Source of the DNA: Winogradskyella vidalii
Lineage (GTDB): Bacteria; Bacteroidota; Bacteroidia; Flavobacteriales; Flavobacteriaceae
Assembly (NCBI RefSeq): GCF_013403955.1
Contig: NZ_JABFDG010000002.1
Coordinates: 372,001-436,000, forward strand
Reading direction: 5' to 3'
Length of the DNA: 64,000 nucleotides
Shown: positions 43,546-51,660 of the stretch, piece after piece
Layout of the letters: every line of letters starts with the position of its first letter
How positions within the stretch are numbered: the first letter of the stretch is position 1
Position numbers and translations under genes: made by a program
The notes under the pieces: model-generated
The model's database searches: none
What the model saw: only the letters and a program-made list of their open reading frames with translations
What the model was told of the DNA's origin: nothing

Positions 43546-44388
43546 ATGAGACAACATATATTAATCCCAACAGATTTTTCAGATAACGCGTGGAGTGCAG
43601 CACTCTATGCGCTTAAATTATTTAATAACGAGTCTTGTACCTTTTATTTTTTACACACCTGGACTTTTTCAAATTCTGGTTCTAGAACATATATTACTTC
43701 AACTTATTTAGATACTTTAAAAACAGAATCTAAAAAACGATTGGAGGAGATAAAAGATAAATTAACGGCTGAAAGTACTAATAGCAAGCACAAATTTAAA
43801 ATTATTCATAGTACAAAATCGTTGTTACCAACCATAAAAAAAGCCATTAAAGAACATAACATTAATATGGTGGTTATGGGTACAAAAGGCGCTACAGGTG
43901 CTAAAGAGTTTCTGTTTGGTAGCAATACTGTAAATATCATTAACAAAATTAGACTTTGCCCTGTTTTAGTGGTTCCAGACGCTTATAATTTTGTAACACC
44001 AGAACAAATTGCTTTCCCAACAGATTTCAACAGATTTTATGGCGAAGAATTACTGCCTTTAAAACAATTATCTAAGTTATATAATTCAAAAATTAGAGTG
44101 GTTCACATTAATCAAAGTGACAACTTAACCGAAAAACAAAACTATAATTTGGCAATGCTAAAAGCCTACCTTGAAGATTACCAAAGTAGTGTGCATTGGA
44201 TGCCCGATTTTGGATCTAAAGAACAATCTATTAGAAGTTTTATAGAGGAGTCAAATATCAATATTTTGGCAATGATTAATTATGAACACAGCTTTATTGA
44301 AAACGTCATTAATGAACCTGTGGTAAAAAAAATAGGATTCCATACAGACATCCCATTTTTAGTTATCCCCTGTTTTAATGCCAAATAA
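43546..44388 (+). CDS. Tandem-domain universal stress protein (usp5)
   Basis: 280 residues, start MRQHILIPTDFSDNAWSAAL, loop GTKGATGAKEFLFGSNTVNII, second half FPTDFNRFYGEELLPLKQL. It is the nearest paralog of usp4 over its whole length, including the C-terminal INILAMINYEHSFIENVINE. Single-gene unit: box 7 upstream, hairpin terminator 76 bases after the stop. Confidence 0.9.
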   Translation: MRQHILIPTDFSDNAWSAALYALKLFNNESCTFYFLHTWTFSNSGSRTYITSTYLDTLKTESKKRLEEIKDKLTAESTNSKHKFKIIHSTKSLLPTIKKAIKEHNINMVVMGTKGATGAKEFLFGSNTVNIINKIRLCPVLVVPDAYNFVTPEQIAFPTDFNRFYGEELLPLKQLSKLYNSKIRVVHINQSDNLTEKQNYNLAMLKAYLEDYQSSVHWMPDFGSKEQSIRSFIEESNINILAMINYEHSFIENVINEPVVKKIGFHTDIPFLVIPCFNAK

Positions 44389-44463
44389 AATATTACGCTT
44401 AGCTTAATTGCTTTGATAGTTATAGACAACTAATTTTTGCTCAACTAATTAGTTAAAATTGTT

Positions 44464-44512
44464 ATGAGACTTAAAATTTAATTTTTAGATTTTAGGTCTC
44501 ATTTTAATTTTA
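44464..44512 (+). terminator. Terminator after usp5
   Basis: ATGAGACTTAAAA (44464-44476) pairs with TTTTAGGTCTCAT (44490-44502), 13 positions with one G-U, followed by a T-rich tail. It separates usp5 from box 8. Confidence 0.75.
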
Positions 44513-44537
44513 GATATCTCAAATAACGTTTCATAAC

Positions 44538-44580
44538 TGATTAATATCATATTAAAAATCACTTTTCATCTATACCTTAG
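44538..44580 (+). promoter_or_regulatory. CRP-type box 8 plus -7 element (44623 gene)
   Basis: AAC-TGATTAATATCA-TAT (core 44538-44549) and TACCTTAG at 44573-44580, 29.5 bp from the centre. Confidence 0.58.
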
Positions 44581-44622
44581 TAGACGCATTCAAAACACTT
44601 ACGAATCTAAAATATAGACCTC

Positions 44623-45072
44623 ATGAAAACAATACAAGCACACCAAGAATATGTAGAATGGCTAAGTGCAGAACAAATGCACCAAGATTCTAAGTCATGG
44701 CTTTCTGAATTATTATTTATAAAAGATGAACATCTTTTTTTTGAAGACTTAATTAAGTCCTTTACACTACAACTTATTATTCCTGAAAAATTTTCAGAAA
44801 ACAAAGAAATCATTGATATTTTAAACCGTTCTCAAAAACAAACCAATCTCTTAATTGAAGCTGTTAAGGTCCATACAAATGAGCTTCAAATTATGCTCGA
44901 TGGAATTAACCAAATCAAAGAAGAAGCAGCATACAGAAAATCGCATCGTGGTTTAATTATTCAGTTAAATGATTTTGAAAAATATTACCGCCTGCTAAAA
45001 GCTCAAATTTTTGATATTATTAAAAACATCAAAAAAGAAGATAAGCTTAATCACTTATTGGCTAAACGATAA
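44623..45072 (+). CDS. Small helical protein of the USP regulon
   Basis: 149 residues, no signal peptide, no cysteines of note. The protein is predicted all-helical, with coiled-coil-like stretches (LIEAVKVHTNELQIMLDGI, DFEKYYRLLKAQIFDIIKNI). I do not recognise a family. Box 8 is upstream and a terminator follows, so it is a monocistronic unit of the same regulon. A role as a stress-induced scaffold or protein-binding factor is a guess from its location. Confidence 0.7.
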   Translation: MKTIQAHQEYVEWLSAEQMHQDSKSWLSELLFIKDEHLFFEDLIKSFTLQLIIPEKFSENKEIIDILNRSQKQTNLLIEAVKVHTNELQIMLDGINQIKEEAAYRKSHRGLIIQLNDFEKYYRLLKAQIFDIIKNIKKEDKLNHLLAKR

Positions 45073-45098
45073 GACCTCAACACAGGTTTACTAGCTAG

Positions 45099-45141
45099 TG
45101 CTCAACAGATAACTAATAATTTATTTGTTGAGCATTTTTTT
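45099..45141. terminator. Bidirectional terminator between the 44623 gene and usp6
   Basis: TGCTCAACA (45099-45107) pairs with TGTTGAGCA (45126-45134), followed by seven Ts that reach the stop codon of the convergent usp6. Confidence 0.75.
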
Positions 45142-45974
45142 CACGAATGATAAACTACTAACGGTACTCTTAGTGTATTACTAATTTTAGAAGTAGAAGA
45201 ACTTGTAAAAATATGCCCTAACAAATTTTCTTTCTGTACCAACAAGGCCATTAAATCAATAGCGTGAGTTTGCGTATAACAACTCACCGCATATTCCATA
45301 GGCACACCATCTATAACATAATAGTTATAATCTAAATCTTTAATAAGCGCTTTAATATGCTTGATATCGTTGCCTTGTTCTTCTGATTTTTTTTGGTAAG
45401 GCTCAACCCGCAGTAAATGTATTTTATCCGAAAATCGTTGGGCAAAATTAAGCAGTTCAGAAAACGTACTGCTGTTTAATGTATCTTTAGAATCTAAAGG
45501 TAATAACAGTTCTGATGTTTTTTTATAAGTAAATCCTTCAGGAATTATCAAGGTAGGACAATCTACATTCCGGATGACATTAATTGTATTACTTCCAAAA
45601 ATTGTTTCCTTAGCTCCTGTTACACCATTGCTCCCCATCACAATTAAATCTATAGGATAAGAGGCTTTCAATTGGTTTATAGCGTCTGTTAATCCATCAT
45701 AATCAATCAGTTTTTGAAATGTAAAATTTTCGTTTTTAAACTCCGATTCAATGTCATCAATCAATTCTAACAGTTGCTGTTTTGATTTTTTTAAAATAGA
45801 ATCATAGATACTCTGACCACCAGACATAACTAAATCGTCACTTAAAAAAGCTTTCGAACTTTTTACGTGGAGTATATAAAATTTACACGTATCATCTTTA
45901 AATAGATGTAAAGCATACTGTATGGCGTTTATTGAATTTTGAGAAAAATCCGTAAGTAAGAGAATCTGTTTCAT
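45141..45974 (-). CDS. Tandem-domain universal stress protein (usp6), minus strand
   Basis: 277 residues, start MKQILLLTDFSQNSINAIQYAL, loop GSNGVTGAKETIFGSNTINVI (GSNG replacing GTKG), second half LLPLDSKDTLNSSTFSELL. It is more diverged than usp3-5 and points the other way, but has its own box at 46021-46032. So the array is not a simple tandem copy set: orientation changed while the regulatory signal was kept. Confidence 0.88.
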   Translation of the reverse strand: MKQILLLTDFSQNSINAIQYALHLFKDDTCKFYILHVKSSKAFLSDDLVMSGGQSIYDSILKKSKQQLLELIDDIESEFKNENFTFQKLIDYDGLTDAINQLKASYPIDLIVMGSNGVTGAKETIFGSNTINVIRNVDCPTLIIPEGFTYKKTSELLLPLDSKDTLNSSTFSELLNFAQRFSDKIHLLRVEPYQKKSEEQGNDIKHIKALIKDLDYNYYVIDGVPMEYAVSCYTQTHAIDLMALLVQKENLLGHIFTSSSTSKISNTLRVPLVVYHS

Positions 45975-45989
45975 TGTAGTCTATTTACT

Positions 45990-46032
45990 TAAAATTATAA
46001 AAAAGTAGTCTAATATAAAATGATATAAATCA
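45990..46032 (-). promoter_or_regulatory. CRP-type box 9 plus -7 element (usp6)
   Basis: Minus-strand core GGC-TGATTTATATCA-TTT (46021-46032) followed by TAATTTTA (45990-45997), 29.5 bp from the centre. The usp6 ATG lies 16 bases beyond the -7 box. Confidence 0.62.
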
Positions 46033-46088
46033 GCCTTAATTAATTGAAAAAATTCTGAAACTAATTGAAACCTACATTTTTAAATAAT

Positions 46089-46103
46089 TACTCAATATGA
46101 GTA
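46089..46103. promoter_or_regulatory. Palindrome upstream of the LRR protein gene
   Basis: TACTCA-ATA-TGAGTA is a perfect 15-bp palindrome 87 bases upstream of the ATG at 46190. It could be an operator for a different regulator; no partner is evident in the window. Confidence 0.3.
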
Positions 46104-46189
46104 TTTGAATGTGTTCTTGAGCTTTATATTTTAGCTACAAATTTTAAAAAAAAAACCAACCAATTATTAAACCCTTAATTTTTAGATCT

Positions 46190-48529
46190 ATGAAAAAAAT
46201 ATTACTAAGTTTAATCTTAGTTATTAATTGCCTTGTGAGTTATGGTAAGGAAAATACTAATAGCGCTCATGTAAACGGTATTAATACAGCAGCAGACCCA
46301 AATACAACTACCTATGTGCCAGATGATAATTTTGAACAAGCCTTAATCGACCTTGGCTACGATGATGTTTTAGATAATTATGTGCTTACAGCAAATATAG
46401 ACACCATTACAAGTCTTAACGTGGAAAGTCTTGGTATTTCAGATCTAACAGGAATTGAAGATTTTAGCGCACTAGACACTTTATTAACAGGCTATAATGA
46501 TTTAACTGCTATTGATGTTTCTAATAATCTTGCTTTAGTAGAATTAGGCTTAAGTGAAAATCAACTTTCTACTTTAGATGTGTCTAACAATACAGCCTTA
46601 ACATCACTCTTTGTTAATGATAATTTATTAACCACCATAGACGTTTCTAATAATACGGCTTTAACACGTTTTGGGATTATGAGAAACCAATTTACGAGTA
46701 TTGATGTAAGTGCTTTAGTTAATATTGAAGAATTATTTTTACACGAAAATGAAATTTCTTCAGTGACGTTTCCTGATTCTGCTCCCTTATGGAAACTACA
46801 TATTTACGATAACTTAATGACGGATTTAGACGTCTCTCAATTTACAGATTTAATACAATTAAGAGCCTTTCAAAACCAATTAACAAGTATAGATTTAAGC
46901 ACTTTAGTAAACCTTGAAGAGTTACGAATACAAGACAACCAACTTAGCTCAATTACATTTACGGAGTCACCTTTAGCACTTATCTATATATATAATAATG
47001 CCTTAACAAATTTAGATTTATCGTCCTTAACAAGTTTGGTAGAACTTAGAGCTTACTCAAATCAGTTAACAAGTTTAGATGTCTCTATGCTACCTATACT
47101 TTCCAATTTTAGCATAGACAACAACTTACTAACAAGCTTGAATATGGCTAATGGTAACAATTCTAACTTTGCCTATTTTAGTAGTAGTAATAATCCTGAT
47201 TTAAGTTGTATCAACGTAGATGATGAGCTTTACGCTACAACAAATTGGACCATAATAGATAGCACGTCTAGCTTTAGTGAAAACTGCGAACCAATGACCT
47301 TTGTGCCAGATGATAATTTTGAACAAGCTTTAATCGACCTTGGCTACGATGATGTTTTAGATGATTATGTGCTTACAGCAAACATAGACACCATTACAAG
47401 TCTTAACGTAGAAAGTCTTGGTATTTCAGATTTAACAGGTATTGAAGATTTTAGCGCACTAGACACTTTATTAACAGGCTATAATGATTTAACTGCTATT
47501 GATGTTTCTAATAATCTTGCTTTAGTAGAATTAGGCTTAAGTGAAAATCAACTTTCTACTTTAGATGTGTCTAACAATACAGCCTTAACATCACTCTTTG
47601 TTAATGATAATTTATTAACCACCATAGACGTTTCTAATAATACGGCTTTAACACGTTTTGGGATTATGAGAAACCAATTTACGAGTATTGATGTAAGTGC
47701 TTTAGTTAATATTGAAGAATTATTTTTACACGAAAATGAAATTTCTTCAGTGACGTTTCCTGATTCTGCTCCCTTATGGAAACTACATATTTACGATAAC
47801 TTAATGACGGATTTAGACGTCTCTCAATTTACAGATTTAATACAATTAAGAGCCTTTCAAAACCAATTAACAAGTATAGATTTAAGCACTTTAGTAAACC
47901 TTGAAGAGTTACGAATACAAGACAACCAACTTAGCTCAATTACATTTACGGAGTCACCTTTAGCACTTATCTATATATATAATAATGCCTTAACAAATTT
48001 AGATTTATCGTCCTTAACAAGTTTGGTAGAACTTAGAGCTTACTCAAATCAGTTAACAAGTTTAGATGTCTCTATGCTACCTATACTTTCCAATTTTAGC
48101 ATAGACAACAACTTACTAACAAGCTTGAATATGGCTAATGGTAACAATTCTAACTTTGCCTATTTTAGTAGTAGTAATAACCCAAATTTAAGTTGTATCA
48201 ATGTTGATGATGAGCTTTACGCTACAACAAATTGGACCATAATAGATAGTGCTTCTAGCTTTAGTGAAGATTGTGAATCATTATCTATTGATGGCGAATT
48301 TAATCTAATAACATTTAAGCTGTATCCTAATCCTGCTGATAACTTTATAACTATTGAAAGTGCTCAAGATATAGATACTTACACTATCACTAATAGTTCT
48401 GGACAAACAGTTTATAAAGGCACTACAACTTCAAACAGAATTGATGTATCGTCATACAATGCTGGTTTATACTTTATAAAATTTGAAAGTGATAAATTTC
48501 AAATTATTAAAAAACTAGTCATAAAATAG
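46190..48529 (+). CDS. Secreted leucine-rich-repeat protein with duplicated body and T9SS tail
   Basis: 779 residues. Signal peptide 1-19 (MKKILLSLILVINCLVSYG). Two copies of a 329-residue LRR unit (residues ~43-369 and ~372-698), each opening VPDDNFEQALIDLGYDDVLD and built of short repeats such as LTAIDVSNN, LSTLDVSNNTAL and LTSIDLSTLVNLEEL. They are the SDS22/internalin-like or BspA-like type, which forms a curved protein-binding surface. The C-terminal ~70 residues (FKLYPNPADNF ... AGLYFIKFE) are the T9SS sorting signal. It should be exposed at the cell surface, for adhesion or recognition. The ligand is unknown. There is no CRP-type box at this gene. Confidence 0.88.
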   Translation: MKKILLSLILVINCLVSYGKENTNSAHVNGINTAADPNTTTYVPDDNFEQALIDLGYDDVLDNYVLTANIDTITSLNVESLGISDLTGIEDFSALDTLLTGYNDLTAIDVSNNLALVELGLSENQLSTLDVSNNTALTSLFVNDNLLTTIDVSNNTALTRFGIMRNQFTSIDVSALVNIEELFLHENEISSVTFPDSAPLWKLHIYDNLMTDLDVSQFTDLIQLRAFQNQLTSIDLSTLVNLEELRIQDNQLSSITFTESPLALIYIYNNALTNLDLSSLTSLVELRAYSNQLTSLDVSMLPILSNFSIDNNLLTSLNMANGNNSNFAYFSSSNNPDLSCINVDDELYATTNWTIIDSTSSFSENCEPMTFVPDDNFEQALIDLGYDDVLDDYVLTANIDTITSLNVESLGISDLTGIEDFSALDTLLTGYNDLTAIDVSNNLALVELGLSENQLSTLDVSNNTALTSLFVNDNLLTTIDVSNNTALTRFGIMRNQFTSIDVSALVNIEELFLHENEISSVTFPDSAPLWKLHIYDNLMTDLDVSQFTDLIQLRAFQNQLTSIDLSTLVNLEELRIQDNQLSSITFTESPLALIYIYNNALTNLDLSSLTSLVELRAYSNQLTSLDVSMLPILSNFSIDNNLLTSLNMANGNNSNFAYFSSSNNPNLSCINVDDELYATTNWTIIDSASSFSEDCESLSIDGEFNLITFKLYPNPADNFITIESAQDIDTYTITNSSGQTVYKGTTTSNRIDVSSYNAGLYFIKFESDKFQIIKKLVIK
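46316..47295 (+). repeat. LRR duplication, copy 1
   Basis: Direct repeat of period 987 bp with 47303-48282. Bases 46454-47193 read as identical to 47441-48180 (about 740 bp), while both ends differ at several positions. Confidence 0.9.
47303..48282 (+). repeat. LRR duplication, copy 2
   Basis: Second copy of the 987-bp-period direct repeat. Differences from copy 1 cluster at its edges, e.g. near 47432-47440 and after 48180. Confidence 0.9.
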
Positions 48530-48552
48530 TTGTTTAACAGCGTTGAATAAAA

Positions 48553-48590
48553 AAAGCCCTGTGATATTTAATTTCACAGGGCTTTCTTTT
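48553..48590. terminator. Bidirectional terminator
   Basis: AAAGCCCTGTGA (48553-48564) pairs with TCACAGGGCTTT (48574-48585), flanked by an A-run and a T-rich tail. It ends the LRR gene and the convergent FKBP gene. Confidence 0.88.
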
Positions 48591-48606
48591 TTGTAAGTAT
48601 TTCTAT

Positions 48607-49035
48607 TTATTTAATCTCTACTAACTCAAGATCAAACACTAATTCTTGTCCTGCTAAAGGGTGATTTCCATCTACAATGACGTTATCGTCATTAACTTCA
48701 ACAATTCTAAATTGGTGCTCATTACCTTGGGCATCTCTAGAAGCCAAACCTAAACCAACTTCTGGTGTAATTTCTGCAGGTAACTGTGCCTTTTCAACTT
48801 TATGAAATAATTCTTTATTAATATCGCCGTAAGCTTCCTCCATTGGAATATCTACGGTCTTCTTATCATTCACCTTCATATCAATCACGGCTTTTTCAAA
48901 ACCAGGAATCAACATACCTTGTCCTAAGGTAAACTCTAAAGGCTCACGATCTACAGAACTATCAAAAACTTGTCCGCTTTTTAATTTTCCTGTATAATGT
49001 ACTTTTACCGTATCATTTTCTTTTACTTGACTCAT
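48607..49035 (-). CDS. FKBP-type peptidyl-prolyl isomerase, SlyD-like
   Basis: 142 residues from ATG 49035 (MSQVKENDTVKVHYTGKL). The longer frame from TTG 49089 adds unrelated residues. FKBP motifs: VHYTGKLKSGQVFDSS, EPLEFTLGQGMLIPGFEKAV, then a flap domain with AYGDINKELFHKVEKAQLP and the closing VDGNHPLAGQELVFDLEL, the SlyD arrangement with the inserted IF domain. It catalyses proline isomerisation and acts as a chaperone in the cytoplasm. It lacks the His-rich nickel tail of E. coli SlyD. Confidence 0.9.
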   Translation of the reverse strand: MSQVKENDTVKVHYTGKLKSGQVFDSSVDREPLEFTLGQGMLIPGFEKAVIDMKVNDKKTVDIPMEEAYGDINKELFHKVEKAQLPAEITPEVGLGLASRDAQGNEHQFRIVEVNDDNVIVDGNHPLAGQELVFDLELVEIK

Positions 49036-49321
49036 AAATTTCTTGTTTTCATTTAAATAAGGTGCAAAACTATTGTTTATATGAGACAATAAAGAATGAT
49101 GACCAAAGTTTTTAGGTATTTAAGAAAAACTTAACGTGATTTTATGCATTTTCGTTCATAAATTTGCCTAAAATTAGACAGAATAGCTTTTAAATTACAG
49201 CTAATTAAGACGCGTTATTTTTAAACAAATTCAGTTGGAACGCAATACAGCACATTTTTATCGTAATCGTAACAAAAAGTCTTCAAAATTTTTCCCAACT
49301 TACTTAAAAATATTAAGTATT

Positions 49322-49561
49322 ATGGATAAGCCAAGAATAAAAAACGAAGATCAATATGAAGCTTTACGAGACAAAGGTTACAGTAAAGAAAAATCGGCTC
49401 GTATTGCAAACACTCCAAATTCTGGTAAAAAAGGTGGAAAAGCAAGCCCTTACGAAGAATGGACTAAAGACGAACTTTACGAACAAGCTAAAAATGTAGG
49501 TATAGACGGACGATCAAACATGAAAAAAAGTGAATTAATCAGCGCCTTAAGAAACAATTAA
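49322..49561 (+). CDS. Small Rho_N/SAP-like protein
   Basis: 79 residues from ATG 49322 (MDKPRIKNEDQYEALRDKG). The upstream extension starting at TTG is unlikely to be translated. The first half (YEALRDKGYSKEKSARIANT) is a motif seen in DUF7218-type small proteins. The second half (WTKDELYEQAKNVGIDGRSN then MKKSELISALRNN) is the helix-extended-loop-helix of Rho_N/SAP domains, which bind nucleic acid. Probably a small DNA- or RNA-associated protein. It stands ahead of msrBA, 69 bases upstream, and may be co-transcribed. Confidence 0.78.
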   Translation: MDKPRIKNEDQYEALRDKGYSKEKSARIANTPNSGKKGGKASPYEEWTKDELYEQAKNVGIDGRSNMKKSELISALRNN

Positions 49562-49630
49562 TAGCGACAACCTTAATGGTTTGAAAGTATAAACTAAATA
49601 TTTCGACCATTAGAATATAAAAAATATATT

Positions 49631-50083
49631 ATGCTAACTTGGAAAGACATCATTAACTTTTCCGTTAAAGGAAATCCAACTCCAGATAAACGTGTTGAAA
49701 AAACGGATGCAGAGTGGAAAACACAATTAACGGAAGAACAATTTAGAATCACAAGACTAAAAGGAACAGAACGCGCGCACAGCGGAGAACTCTGTACGAC
49801 TTATGATGAAGGTAAATACAACTGCGTTTGTTGCAATACGCCTTTATTCGATTCTACTATAAAATTCAACTCCAGTTCTGGTTGGCCAAGCTTTACACAA
49901 CCTATAAAAGAAAACGCCATTAAATACGAACGAGATACCACTTTTGGAATGGTACGCGTAGAAGTAATGTGTAACACGTGCGATGCCCACTTAGGCCATG
50001 TATTCCCCGATGGCCCCGAGCCAAGCGGTTTGCGTTATTGTATTAATTCTGAATCCATGATATTAGATACACAAACGACATAA
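49631..50083 (+). CDS. msrB: Peptide methionine-(R)-S-oxide reductase
   Basis: 150 residues. Zinc cysteines in CVCCNTPLF and CNTCDAHLGHVFPDGP, substrate-binding SSGWPSFTQP, and catalytic Cys in LRYCINSESM. It reduces the R-epimer of methionine sulfoxide in proteins. There is no signal peptide, so it is cytoplasmic. Its stop TAATG overlaps the msrA start by one base, indicating translational coupling and joint repair of both epimers. Confidence 0.95.
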   Translation: MLTWKDIINFSVKGNPTPDKRVEKTDAEWKTQLTEEQFRITRLKGTERAHSGELCTTYDEGKYNCVCCNTPLFDSTIKFNSSSGWPSFTQPIKENAIKYERDTTFGMVRVEVMCNTCDAHLGHVFPDGPEPSGLRYCINSESMILDTQTT

Positions 50084-50631
50084 TGAGTATGAAAAACCTA
50101 CAAATTGCTACAGTTGGTGGAGGTTGTTTTTGGTGTACCGAAGCCGTATTTGAAGAAGTTAAAGGAGTAGAATCTGTGATTTCAGGATACTCTGGAGGCA
50201 AAGTTCCAGGGCGACCAACCTATAGAGAAATTTGTTCTGGACTTACTGGGCATGCAGAAGTTGTAAAAATAACTTTTGATGCCAACGTTATTTCTTATGA
50301 AGATATCTTAGTCATATTCATGACGACTCACGACCCAACAACACTAAATAGACAAGGCGCTGACCGTGGCACACAATACCGCTCTGTAATCTATTACCAT
50401 AACGATACGCAAAAAGAAATTGCAGAACAGGTAGTAAAAGCATTAGCGACTTATTACGATAATCCTATTGTAACCGAAATATCTGAAGCACCAATTTTTT
50501 ACGATGCAGAAAAAGAGCATCAGGATTTTTATAAATCAAACCCCGAATATGGTTATTGCAGTTTTGTTATTGATCCCAAATTAGCGAAGCTGAGAGAACT
50601 ACATTCGGATAAACTAAAAACGACAGCATAA
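50083..50631 (+). CDS. msrA: Peptide methionine-(S)-S-oxide reductase
   Basis: 182 residues with the catalytic GGGCFWCTEAVF near the N-terminus, GYSGGKVPGRPTYREIC, TTHDPTTLNRQGADRGTQYRS and AEKEHQDFY, all diagnostic for MsrA. It reduces the S-epimer of methionine sulfoxide. It is coupled to msrB by a one-base overlap. The N-terminal MSMKNLQIA gives two possible ATGs; the first is used here. Confidence 0.95.
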   Translation: MSMKNLQIATVGGGCFWCTEAVFEEVKGVESVISGYSGGKVPGRPTYREICSGLTGHAEVVKITFDANVISYEDILVIFMTTHDPTTLNRQGADRGTQYRSVIYYHNDTQKEIAEQVVKALATYYDNPIVTEISEAPIFYDAEKEHQDFYKSNPEYGYCSFVIDPKLAKLRELHSDKLKTTA

Positions 50632-50699
50632 ATTTTTATTTTATTTCAGCCGAATTAAATCCACTTAAAACTTTTAAATTTACTCTAGAATAAATCACT

Positions 50700-51656
50700 A
50701 TGAGCACAACAAAAATAGGCTTAGGCTTAGCAGCTTTAGGCAGACCAGATTATATAAACATTAGAACCAAAACCGAAATAGACAAATCCGTTTCTGCTTT
50801 TAAAGCAAATACGATAAAGGTTTTAGATGATAGTTACCAATTGGGTATAAGAGATTTTGATGTGGCTCCTTCGTATGGTTTAGGTGAACAGTTTTTATTA
50901 GATTGGAATATTTCTAGGCAACATAAAGACGTCAACTTATCTACAAAATTTGGCTATACCTATGTAGCCAATTGGGAAGTTGGATTTTCAGGCAAACATG
51001 AAATTAAAGAGCATTCTATTAAAAAATTGAATGAACAATGGGACTTTTCTAAAGCGCTTTTACCTAATTTAAAAATTTATCAAATTCATTCTGCAACTCT
51101 AGAGAGTGGTGTGTTAAGCAACACAGCAGTACTAAATAGATTGAACGAACTAAAACAAGAACACCAACTTAAAATTGGATTATCTTCAAGCGGCACTGAA
51201 CAAGTCAAAATAATTGAAGCAGCTCGAAAAATTAATTTCGAAGGGTTAGATTTATTTGACAGTTATCAGGTGACTTTTAACATTTTTGAACAATCTACAT
51301 TTCAAATTTTAAAAGCATTGATAACCGAAGGTAAAACCGTTATTATTAAAGAAGGTTTAGCTAATGGACGTGTGTTTCAAAATGACAGCTTCCAAAGCTA
51401 CAGTAAAGCTTATAATTACCTAAAAACACTTTCTAACACCTATAATGTTGGTAATGATGCTATTGCTCTCCGATTTATTATGGATTATTTAAATCCTAAT
51501 TTGGTATTAAGTGGTGCCTCAGATACGCATCAATTAAGACAAAACCTGAAAGCATTAAATTTTAAATTAACGACAGAAGAAGTTAATACTTTGAAATCAC
51601 TTGCTGTAAATCCTGAAGATTACTGGCAAGAACGCAGTCATCTTAGTTGGAATTAA
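50700..51656 (+). CDS. Aldo/keto reductase
   Basis: 318 residues with the TIM-barrel pattern of the AKR superfamily: SYQLGIRDFDVAPSYGLGEQ holds the Asp and Tyr of the catalytic tetrad, STKFGYTY the Lys, and KIYQIHSAT the His. LKIGLSSSGTEQ and the C-terminal NPNLVLSGASDTHQLRQNL bind NADP(H). It probably reduces a carbonyl compound; the substrate is unknown. The stop lies four bases from that of the convergent topoisomerase gene. Confidence 0.85.
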   Translation: MSTTKIGLGLAALGRPDYINIRTKTEIDKSVSAFKANTIKVLDDSYQLGIRDFDVAPSYGLGEQFLLDWNISRQHKDVNLSTKFGYTYVANWEVGFSGKHEIKEHSIKKLNEQWDFSKALLPNLKIYQIHSATLESGVLSNTAVLNRLNELKQEHQLKIGLSSSGTEQVKIIEAARKINFEGLDLFDSYQVTFNIFEQSTFQILKALITEGKTVIIKEGLANGRVFQNDSFQSYSKAYNYLKTLSNTYNVGNDAIALRFIMDYLNPNLVLSGASDTHQLRQNLKALNFKLTTEEVNTLKSLAVNPEDYWQERSHLSWN

Positions 51657-51660
51657 CCTC

